Program-made: the position numbers and the translations under genes
Shown: one piece after another, positions 6,671-12,420 of the stretch
How positions within the stretch are numbered: position 1 is the stretch's first letter
Layout: each line of letters begins with the position of its first letter
The notes under the pieces: generated by a model
Told to the model about the DNA's origin: nothing
Databases searched by the model: none
What the model saw: only the letters and a program-made list of their open reading frames with translations
Origin: an uncultured Eubacteriales bacterium
GTDB taxonomy: Bacteria > Bacillota > Clostridia > Oscillospirales > Oscillospiraceae
Direction: 5' to 3'
NCBI GenBank assembly: GCA_900549705.1
Contig: URPI01000053.1
Coordinates: 1-12,420 of the forward strand
DNA: 12,420 bases

Positions 6671-8191
6671 TTATGCAAATCTCAGCTGGCGGAACCCAAG
6701 CGATGCCTTAAAAGCATCGTACATGGGTGTTGTGGCATAGTGGGGGAGACTTAACGCCTTCTCTGTCTCCATCAATTCATCCATGGTTAAGGCTTCGACA
6801 ATTTTTTCAAAATCAATCCGTTCGAGAACTTTTTTTGTGTATGGTCTTTTTGCATCCAGGAAAGCAATCCTTGTGAGAAATTTCTGAACTTTTGCTGAAT
6901 TGAGCAGGAGCATCGCAACGTAGGCCATATCATACTGCTCAAAGCAGATAAAGTAGCTTGTGTCATCGGTCATGACAGGCTTTCCATCGCCCGAATACAG
7001 CAGGGAGAACAAAGGCTGCTTATAAAAGCCGCTTACACCCACTTTGTATTTTGCATAGGAATAATTGCCAACTCCAAACATCGAAAAGGGCGGTGCCCCG
7101 CGGTATATTACGCTCTTCCTGTTTTCAAACGATTCGATGTTGTCATTTAAATACTTCCATGTTTTTGGAAGCTCCCATGCAAGATGCGCTGTTTCCTCCC
7201 GTGCTTTCTTCTGCGTCACGATGACGTACTTTGAAAAATGGTCAATCACAGGCGCTTTGAACATACTGCTTTTCACAAGTGGGAATACCAGTGCATCTTC
7301 AATTTGGACTTCCTCCTTCTGCCCATTTTGAAGAGTTCCGTTTTTCACAGTCAATTCCATAACTTTTGCACAGTCATGCTTGACTCCCTGCCGCCATTCA
7401 AAGCAGCATTGTCCGTCGAAATCTTCTGCATCAACGCCCAGGTTGTTGCAGAATTGTCCGTTTTTGTACCCAAACTTCGACTGTATAACTTCTGGATTTT
7501 CAAAGTCATAAACATTGCAGATTTCGGGAGAAACAGCATTTTCCGATAGCACAACCACCAGCACACACGCGCTGGCAGTAATTCCAAAGACCTTTGCCGC
7601 ATCAAATTCCAGTATATCGCAGGCAGAGAAACTTATGCCGTTTCTCTTTAGTTCCATAAAAACATTTCTCGCAACGGATGTCTTGCAAAGCATGGCAATA
7701 ACCGTATTGGAATCCCTGTATTCATGGATAAGCTGCAAAATAATATACTCGCAAATATCAAAATTACTTGCGCCGGTGATGGCATCCATTCCTTTTAATC
7801 CCTTAAAATTTGTCTTCAGGGGCAAATTGTCAGAGCCAAGTGCCGAAAGGGTACTGTTTGTTACCCATGGGGGATTGCCAATCACAAGAATTTGGCGCAT
7901 ATCTTGAATAAGCGTTTTTGAAGGAAATGCAAAAAAATCAGAATTGATAATCTTCACTTTATCACTGCCAACGGTGTTCCTGCAAACATTACAATACTCT
8001 GGATTTATTTCAATCCCATAGTATTCATTGGCATCAAACAACAGGCTTGCCTTTAGGAATCCCCCAACGCCGCAGGTTGGCTCTACAATTGCAGACGGCT
8101 CTATATGGCGGTGTTTCTTTAGATAAAGACAAACCTTTTCTGCAAAATCAACCGGGGTTTGGTAATCACCATATTCCCGTTTACCACTCAT
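6671..8191 (-). CDS. DNA N6-adenine methyltransferase of a type II restriction-modification system
   Basis: A 506-residue S-adenosylmethionine-dependent methyltransferase that would protect host DNA by methylating adenine at the target site. Motif I is VEPTCGVGGFL (36-46), the acidic residue binding the ribose is E61 in YYGIEINPEY, motif III is D85, and the catalytic motif IV is NPPW (106-109), the adenine-N6 form. The order motif I, motif IV, then a long C-terminal region (about 240-506) fits the gamma class, with target recognition at the C-terminus. The start at 8191 has GGAG nine bases upstream and overlaps the last 11 bases of the nuclease gene, so translation is probably coupled. The region is more AT-rich than its neighbours, suggesting acquisition. 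The recognition sequence cannot be predicted; a type IIG-like origin is unlikely because a separate nuclease gene is present. Confidence 0.9.
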   Translation of the reverse strand: MSGKREYGDYQTPVDFAEKVCLYLKKHRHIEPSAIVEPTCGVGGFLKASLLFDANEYYGIEINPEYCNVCRNTVGSDKVKIINSDFFAFPSKTLIQDMRQILVIGNPPWVTNSTLSALGSDNLPLKTNFKGLKGMDAITGASNFDICEYIILQLIHEYRDSNTVIAMLCKTSVARNVFMELKRNGISFSACDILEFDAAKVFGITASACVLVVVLSENAVSPEICNVYDFENPEVIQSKFGYKNGQFCNNLGVDAEDFDGQCCFEWRQGVKHDCAKVMELTVKNGTLQNGQKEEVQIEDALVFPLVKSSMFKAPVIDHFSKYVIVTQKKAREETAHLAWELPKTWKYLNDNIESFENRKSVIYRGAPPFSMFGVGNYSYAKYKVGVSGFYKQPLFSLLYSGDGKPVMTDDTSYFICFEQYDMAYVAMLLLNSAKVQKFLTRIAFLDAKRPYTKKVLERIDFEKIVEALTMDELMETEKALSLPHYATTPMYDAFKASLGFRQLRFA

Positions 8192-8837
8192 AATTGGTGA
8201 CTCCTTCAACACGGTTATCCAGCGCAATAACCCTTGTGTACTGCAATCGCCATTGCAGCGCATTACTGATGGTCAAATAACCCTGCTTGGGGGGATGGGC
8301 AAGGATTTCATCGGCAAGGTCATTGTAAACAATTTCATCACCAGGAACACTTCTGTCCTGCAACAAGCCGATAATATCTTCCTTGTTTGCACCGTCACCG
8401 ACCATTTCCCGCAGCCGCTTTGTAATGGTAAAATCGCCTGTCCGTTCCTTGGCTATAAACGTACAGTGGGTAAAGCGCAGGGTACATATGTTGTCCATGT
8501 CCTGCTTGTCATACACAAAAACAAGCAGGTTATAACCAAGGCCAAAGATTTTTTGACGCGCATTTTTGAATGGGCAGCTGGATTGCGGCTGTGTAATGGA
8601 AGTAACCTTTATGTCGGTTTGAATGTCTGCCCCCGGCAGATCGATTCCCTTTGCGCTGTTTCCCACTTCAACGCTGTACTGCGATTGCAAAAAACGCTGA
8701 AATCTGTGTTCAATATAAGTGCCGACTGCTTTTCCGTCTGTAATGCCAATCAGTTCAACATGGTTTTCGCCGCTTTCCGTTTCGCAAAAATGCCGTGCGG
8801 CCTGAATCAGTTTGTTTATGGTCAATACCGGTTTCAT
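8181..8837 (-). CDS. Probable type II restriction endonuclease, PD-(D/E)XK fold
   Basis: A 218-residue protein that would cleave unmethylated DNA at the site protected by the downstream methyltransferase. The nuclease call rests on an ordered PD-(D/E)XK pattern: a helix glutamate in GTYIEHRF (E43), D66 in GIDLPGAD, and the DIK motif D75-I-K77 in a strand, followed by a hydrophobic strand LLVFVYDK (104-111). Length is in the usual range for such enzymes. Overall family and recognition site were not recognised. The nuclease gene comes first in the operon, and its stop overlaps the methyltransferase start by 11 bases. AGGAG lies 9 bases before the ATG. Its promoter carries paired direct repeats likely to be an operator. 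Confidence 0.8.
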   Translation of the reverse strand: MKPVLTINKLIQAARHFCETESGENHVELIGITDGKAVGTYIEHRFQRFLQSQYSVEVGNSAKGIDLPGADIQTDIKVTSITQPQSSCPFKNARQKIFGLGYNLLVFVYDKQDMDNICTLRFTHCTFIAKERTGDFTITKRLREMVGDGANKEDIIGLLQDRSVPGDEIVYNDLADEILAHPPKQGYLTISNALQWRLQYTRVIALDNRVEGVTNYEW

Positions 8838-8864
8838 GGTCGTTCTCTCCTGTTTCTATCTGTA

Positions 8865-8900
8865 AGCGTAACTTATTTTGTATATAGTATAGCGTAACTT
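8865..8900. repeat. Paired 10-bp direct repeat bracketing the restriction-modification promoter
   Basis: AGCGTAACTT occurs exactly at 8865-8874 and 8891-8900, with a 26-bp period (about two and a half helical turns). The 8891 copy lies in the spacer and touches the -10 box; the 8865 copy lies just after the predicted transcription start. This position suits an operator for a repressor that delays or limits nuclease expression. Confidence 0.7.
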
Positions 8901-8914
8901 CTCCTATTTCTCAA
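8886..8914 (-). promoter_or_regulatory. Promoter of the restriction-modification operon
   Basis: On the minus strand, TTGAGA (8909-8914, 5 of 6) is followed by 17 bp and TATACT (8886-8891, 5 of 6). The start would be near 8879, giving a leader of about 42 bases before the nuclease ATG. No separate promoter for the methyltransferase was found. Confidence 0.7.
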
Positions 8915-8966
8915 TAGATAATCCGTGAATTTCTCCCATTGCCAGTATTGCCATTATCCCTACCCC

Positions 8967-8995
8967 TTGACGCTCTGCAACGTGTCCACTATAAT
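8967..8995 (+). promoter_or_regulatory. Promoter of the esterase gene
   Basis: TTGACG (8967-8972, 5 of 6) is followed by exactly 17 bp and a perfect TATAAT (8990-8995). The start near 9002 leaves a leader of about 28 bases. The two ATTGCCA copies just upstream (8938-8944 and 8947-8953) are noted but not interpreted. Confidence 0.8.
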
Positions 8996-9029
8996 ATGGA
9001 AAGAAATCACATTACAAGGGGTGGAACCG

Positions 9030-10052
9030 ATGAAAAGATACATTGCGCTGCTGTTGGCATCCGTTTTGGTCATGGCCCTTCCGGTCAGCGCAGAGGGCAG
9101 CTATGACTGGCCGTTTATTGAGAAGATTCCCATTGACAGCACCTACACCCAGCAAGCGGAGCACCGGGGCAGGGTAGAGAAGCTGACCTACACGACCCAT
9201 TCCTACGCCCTGGAGGCGGTGGCTTCCGGCGAATATCTGTCCGCCGCAGACGACAACGACACCACACCGCCCGTTGACCGGGAGGCATTGTGCGGGGATG
9301 AAACGGAATTCCTCATGGAAAAGTCCCTCTGCGTCTATCTGCCCTACGGCTACGACCCCAGCCAGCAATACAATGTGGTTTATGCCCTCCACGGCACCGG
9401 GGCAAAGGAGGAGTACTGGCTGGGGGACAACCGCCTTGGCCAGTCCACCTGCAATATGCTTGACCAGATGATGGAGCGGGGAGAGTGCGCCCCCTGCATT
9501 GTGGTTGCCCCCACCTATTACTCCATTCCAGAGGACAAGGCGGGACTGTTCACGGACTACTGGAACGGGGACAGCCTGGCAAACGTCTGGCCCATGTATT
9601 TCTGGGAGGAAATGCGGGGCGAAATCATCCCGCTGATTGATTCCACCTACTCCACCTATGCAGATGCGCCGGATGCCCGGGAGCATCGCGCCTTTGTGGG
9701 GCTGAGCCGCGGCTCTATGACCACCGTCAATTCCATCATGCTCCACTGCCTTGACCAGTTTGCTTATTTCGGCAATTTCTCCGGTATTTGGTGCGATTTC
9801 GACGTTTTTCAGGAAACCCTGGAATCCGAAGAATATCAGGATTTGCCCATCCGCTTCTGGTACAACGGCAACGGTACCACGGACTTTTCCCTGGAAAATC
9901 AGGAGGAATTTCTGAATACTGTTCTGGACGAAATGGCTGACCGATTCGAGGACGGCGAGAATTTTGCCTTTGTGGTTTTCCCTGGCGGCGGTCATGGGTT
10001 CAACTGCTGGCTGCCGGACTTGTATAACTGTCTGCAGGTCTTTTTCCAATAA
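9030..10052 (+). CDS. Secreted alpha/beta-hydrolase esterase, feruloyl-esterase/esterase D-like
   Basis: A 340-residue exported esterase, probably acting on acyl or feruloyl esters of polysaccharides or on small esters outside the cell. A signal peptide is clear: MKR, a hydrophobic core, then PVSA with likely cleavage after A21; there is no lipobox cysteine. From about residue 97 the chain matches the PF00756-type esterase domain: VYLPYGYDP (102-110), the oxyanion-hole HGTG (121-124), the nucleophile elbow GLSRG with S226, a possible acid D285 in GNGTTDF, and H322 in PGGGHGFNCW. The start at 9030 follows AAGGGGTGG. The gene stands alone with its own promoter and hairpin, between the restriction-modification operon and the parS gap. 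The substrate is not determined by the sequence. Confidence 0.9.
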   Translation: MKRYIALLLASVLVMALPVSAEGSYDWPFIEKIPIDSTYTQQAEHRGRVEKLTYTTHSYALEAVASGEYLSAADDNDTTPPVDREALCGDETEFLMEKSLCVYLPYGYDPSQQYNVVYALHGTGAKEEYWLGDNRLGQSTCNMLDQMMERGECAPCIVVAPTYYSIPEDKAGLFTDYWNGDSLANVWPMYFWEEMRGEIIPLIDSTYSTYADAPDAREHRAFVGLSRGSMTTVNSIMLHCLDQFAYFGNFSGIWCDFDVFQETLESEEYQDLPIRFWYNGNGTTDFSLENQEEFLNTVLDEMADRFEDGENFAFVVFPGGGHGFNCWLPDLYNCLQVFFQ

Positions 10053-10067
10053 AACAGCTTAAAATTT

Positions 10068-10096
10068 ACGGGCTGGTTCGTCATGAACCAGCCCGT
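10068..10096. terminator. Hairpin after the esterase gene
   Basis: ACGGGCTGGTTC (10068-10079) and GAACCAGCCCGT (10085-10096) are perfect 12-bp arms with a 5-base loop. The plus-strand tail is TGCTTT and the minus-strand tail AAATTTT, so it is probably a terminator for the convergent esterase and isocitrate dehydrogenase genes despite modest T-runs. Confidence 0.75.
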
Positions 10097-10116
10097 TGCT
10101 TTACGGTTTTTCAAAA

Positions 10117-10132
10117 TGTTTCACGTGAAACA
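10117..10132. other. parS: parS site, ParB (Spo0J) loading sequence
   Basis: TGTTTCACGTGAAACA at this position is an exact 16-bp match to the parS consensus known from Bacillus and many other bacteria. The palindrome extends to 24 bp (10113-10136) with flanking AAAA/TTTT. It is in the non-coding gap between two convergent genes. ParB binds parS, spreads, and recruits SMC and ParA for chromosome segregation; that role here is inferred from the exact match. Confidence 0.92.
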
Positions 10133-10191
10133 TTTTATCGCGTTTCTCATGGAAAAGTGTCAATCAGTACAGGGACATCTCCCCAGTAATG

Positions 10192-11370
10192 TTACAGCAT
10201 TTCCACCAGCATATCGGTATATTCCCGGCAGGTTGCGCCGTCGCGGTCGCCGGTGACTTTCAGGGGGTTATCCTCCAGTGCCCGCTCCAGTCGCTCTGCG
10301 GCGTAGGGGCGGCAGATGTGGCGCAGGAGCATGGCCTCGGCTTTCAGAATGCTCTGGGGATTGGCAAATTCCTCCAGTCCCAGTTCCATAAGCCGGGGGG
10401 CGGAACCGTGGATGGCCTCAAACATGGCAAAACGGTCACCGATGTTGGCACTGCCCGCCGTGCCCACACCGCCCTGAATCTGGGCAGCTTCATCGGTGAT
10501 GATGTCGCCGTAGAGGTTGGGCAGCAGCACCACCTGGAACTGATTGCGGATGGCGGGATTCACCAGGTTGGCGGTCATAATGTCAATATACCAGTCGTCC
10601 ACGGCGATTTCAGGATAATCCTTGGCTACCTCGTGGGCAATGGCGGTGAATTTGCCATCAGTCTTTTTCATGATATTGGCCTTGGTGACGATGCTCACCC
10701 TTGTTTTGCCGTTCTGGCGGGCATAGTCAAAGGCGGCACGGGCAATCCGCCGGGTTCCGGCATCGGTGGTAACCTTGAAATCCACGGCCATACCGTCCAA
10801 GGAAACGCCCCGGCTGCCCAGCACATACTCACCCTCGGTATTCTCCCGGTAGAACATCCAGTCGATGCCCTCCTCCGGGATGCTCACCGGACGGACGTTG
10901 GCGTACAAATCCAGCTCCCGGCGCAGCGTCACATTGGCGCTCTCCATTTTGCCCCCCATGGGGGTGGTAGTGGGGCCTTTCAGCAGCACATCACAGGCCT
11001 TGATGTCGGCAAGCACATCCGCCGGGACGCTCTCGCCCAGCGCCAGCCGGTTTTCGATGGTCAAGCCCTGAATCTGCTTGACAACCACCTTGCCGGACTG
11101 AATTTCATCGGCAAGCAGCGCTTCCAGCACCCGCTTTGCCTGGGGAACAATGATTTCGCCGATGCCGTCCCCGTTGATAACGCCGATGGTAACGGTTTCC
11201 TTTTGAGAGAAATCCACCTTGTCGGTTTGCATATTGTCGATGCGTTCCAGCTGCTGGCGCAGCAGGACGGAGAAGGCATCCATTGCAGAGAGAATCTGCC
11301 CCTCCCGATCCAGATGCTCTTTGACGGCGCTGCCCAAGTCATTCAGAGCCTTTTCGATGGATTTTTCCAT
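10192..11370 (-). CDS. icd: Isocitrate dehydrogenase (isocitrate/isopropylmalate dehydrogenase family)
   Basis: A 392-residue oxidoreductase that would oxidatively decarboxylate isocitrate to 2-oxoglutarate. Core motifs are all visible: INGDGIG (65-71), the substrate-binding run S144-A-N146 through R150 and R160, YRENTEGEY (174-182), NLYGDIITDEAAQ with D289 and D293, and HGSAP (321-325) in the cofactor pocket. The two positions after HGSAP are R326-L327, neither the K-Y of classic NADP enzymes nor the D-I of NAD enzymes, so cofactor use is uncertain. The family core begins near residue 58, leaving an unusual helical N-terminal extension of about 56 residues. The start at 11370 is supported by GGGAGG and by a TAATG overlap with the aconitase stop; the internal M47 has no good ribosome site. 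It is co-transcribed with aconitase. A 3-isopropylmalate role is less likely given that partner. Confidence 0.93.
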   Translation of the reverse strand: MEKSIEKALNDLGSAVKEHLDREGQILSAMDAFSVLLRQQLERIDNMQTDKVDFSQKETVTIGVINGDGIGEIIVPQAKRVLEALLADEIQSGKVVVKQIQGLTIENRLALGESVPADVLADIKACDVLLKGPTTTPMGGKMESANVTLRRELDLYANVRPVSIPEEGIDWMFYRENTEGEYVLGSRGVSLDGMAVDFKVTTDAGTRRIARAAFDYARQNGKTRVSIVTKANIMKKTDGKFTAIAHEVAKDYPEIAVDDWYIDIMTANLVNPAIRNQFQVVLLPNLYGDIITDEAAQIQGGVGTAGSANIGDRFAMFEAIHGSAPRLMELGLEEFANPQSILKAEAMLLRHICRPYAAERLERALEDNPLKVTGDRDGATCREYTDMLVEML

Positions 11371-12420
11371 TATGCATTCGCCTCCCGGGTATATTCCAGC
11401 AGACCGCCTGCCAGCAGAATCTCCTTCTGCCGCTGGGTCAGGTTGCAGTGCAGGCGTACTTGTTCGCCTGTTTCATTTTTCATGGTGACAAAACCGGTGT
11501 CCATGCCCTCCAAAATGCCGGAGATGGTCAGCTTGTCGCCCTGGGTAAATTTATTGTAATCGGCCTCGTTTTCAAAGGTCAGGGGCAGAATCCCGGCGTT
11601 AATCAGGTTCGCTACATGGATTCTGGCAAAGCTCTTGGTCACCACAGCACGGATGCCCAAATGCATGGGCACCAGGGCAGCGTGCTCCCGGGAGGAGCCT
11701 TGCCCATAGTTGCTGCCGCCCAGAATGATGCCGCTGCCCGCCGCCTTGGCACGGGCAGGGAAGTCCGGGTCGCAGACCTCAAAGCAGAATTCGCTCATTT
11801 TGGGGATGTTGGAGCGGTAGGGAAGCACCTTCGCACCGGCGGGCATGATGTGGTCGGTGGTGATGTTGTCGCCCACCTTGAGCACCAGCTGTGCGCTGAT
11901 TTCATCCCCCACAGGTTTTCCCTTGGGGAAGGGCTTGATATTGGGACCGCGGACAACCACGGCCTCCACTGCCTCCGCCGGGGGCAGGGGCTGCAACACG
12001 CTGCTGTCATCAATGACAAATCGCTCCGGCAGCCGAATATCGGGAATGGGGGGCAGGGTCGTGGGGTCGGTGATGTAGCCGGTAAGGGCGGAGGCTGCCG
12101 CCGTTTCCGGGGACACCAGATACACCTGGGCATCCTTGGTGCCGCTTCTGCCCAGGAAATTCCGGTTGAAGGTGCGCAGGCTGACACCGCCGGAATTGGG
12201 GGAGAAGCCCATGCCGATGCAGGGGCCGCAGGCGCATTCCAGCACCCGCGCGCCGCTGGCGAGGATGTCCGACAGGGCGCCGCAGTCGCTGAGCATGGTC
12301 AGCACCTGCCGGGAGCCGGGGGACACGGACAGGCTGACAGAGGGGTGAATGGTCTTGCCCTTCAGCATGGCGGCGACCTTGAGCATGTCGTACAGGGAGG
12401 AATTGGTGCAGGAGCCGATG
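11370..12420 (-). CDS. acn: Aconitate hydratase, C-terminal part (gene continues past the window edge)
   Basis: About 349 residues of an aconitase that interconverts citrate and isocitrate through a [4Fe-4S] cluster. The reading frame is open to the right edge, so the N-terminal half is missing. All three cluster cysteines are visible: GSCTNS at the very edge (C4 of the visible fragment) and CGPC (C64, C67). RNFLGRSG follows (about 86-93), then a proline-rich linker, and the swivel domain with DNITTDHIMPAGAKVLPYR and GSNYGQGSSREHAALVP (about 235-251). The fragment fits the shorter bacterial form of roughly 640 residues. The stop overlaps the next gene's start as TAATG, coupling it to isocitrate dehydrogenase, which uses its product. 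Together they supply 2-oxoglutarate. No citrate synthase gene is in view. Confidence 0.96.
   Translation of the reverse strand, partial: IGSCTNSSLYDMLKVAAMLKGKTIHPSVSLSVSPGSRQVLTMLSDCGALSDILASGARVLECACGPCIGMGFSPNSGGVSLRTFNRNFLGRSGTKDAQVYLVSPETAAASALTGYITDPTTLPPIPDIRLPERFVIDDSSVLQPLPPAEAVEAVVVRGPNIKPFPKGKPVGDEISAQLVLKVGDNITTDHIMPAGAKVLPYRSNIPKMSEFCFEVCDPDFPARAKAAGSGIILGGSNYGQGSSREHAALVPMHLGIRAVVTKSFARIHVANLINAGILPLTFENEADYNKFTQGDKLTISGILEGMDTGFVTMKNETGEQVRLHCNLTQRQKEILLAGGLLEYTREANA

Noticed and set aside
6794..6800. Exact 0A box sequence inside the methyltransferase gene
   Set aside because: A single copy within coding sequence far from any promoter, consistent with chance.
8938..8953. Two ATTGCCA copies with a 9-bp period upstream of the esterase promoter
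   Set aside because: Too short and too AT-biased to separate from chance without comparison to relatives.
8925..9029. Longer esterase start adding 35 residues
   Set aside because: It would contain the consensus promoter and bury the signal peptide; the ATG at 9030 has a ribosome site.
9012..10049. Minus-strand open frame of 345 codons opposite the esterase gene
   Set aside because: The plus strand has promoter, ribosome site, signal peptide and catalytic residues; the antisense frame has none.
10189..11559. Plus-strand open frame of 456 codons, antisense to isocitrate dehydrogenase and aconitase
   Set aside because: It crosses two coupled genes with clear motifs and resembles nothing known; it is a shadow of their codon use.

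Overview
The window looks like chromosome from an endospore-lineage Firmicute, most likely a gut clostridium of the Oscillospiraceae/Ruminococcaceae type. The grounds are a complete spo0A with matching 0A boxes, Gram-positive style ribosome binding sites (GGAGG/AGGAG), strong sigma-A type promoters, and an aconitase/isocitrate dehydrogenase pair typical of an anaerobe's partial oxidative TCA branch. The genus assignment is inference. Most of the window is GC-rich, but 6.67-8.84 kb is visibly more AT-rich (one 60-base line at 7921 has 21 G+C, one at 11941 has 44).

Layout, left to right. (1) 1-1306: a short repeat-like edge, then an MFS permease on the minus strand. It is divergent from an AraC-family regulator (1418-2317), and the two share a 111-bp gap with back-to-back promoters and palindromes. 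(2) 2375-3655 and 3727-5478: two minus-strand cytosolic metallopeptidases, an M18 aminopeptidase and an M3B oligoendopeptidase F (pepF). (3) 5479-5796: a divergent regulatory region with a good pepF promoter and a cluster of Spo0A boxes. (4) 5797-6576: spo0A, ended by a strong hairpin that also faces the next gene. (5) 6671-8837: a compact, probably acquired type II restriction-modification operon on the minus strand, with a PD-(D/E)XK nuclease gene followed by an overlapping N6-adenine methyltransferase gene. Its promoter is bracketed by two copies of a 10-bp direct repeat. (6) 9030-10052: a secreted alpha/beta-hydrolase esterase with its own consensus promoter. (7) 10053-10191: a convergent intergenic gap holding a hairpin and an exact 16-bp parS site. 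(8) 10192-12420: isocitrate dehydrogenase translationally coupled (TAATG) behind aconitase, whose N-terminal half lies beyond the right edge.

How it fits together: aconitase and IDH convert citrate to 2-oxoglutarate, probably for glutamate synthesis. The two peptidases would act one after the other on intracellular peptides, and the 0A boxes between pepF and spo0A suggest Spo0A autoregulation with possible control of pepF. The parS site marks a ParB loading point and so suggests an origin-proximal location. No CRISPR array, tRNA, rRNA or transposase was seen. I found no wholly new system. The best leads are the Spo0A box cluster, the parS site, the repeat-bracketed promoter of the restriction-modification operon, and the altered metal-site residue in Spo0A.
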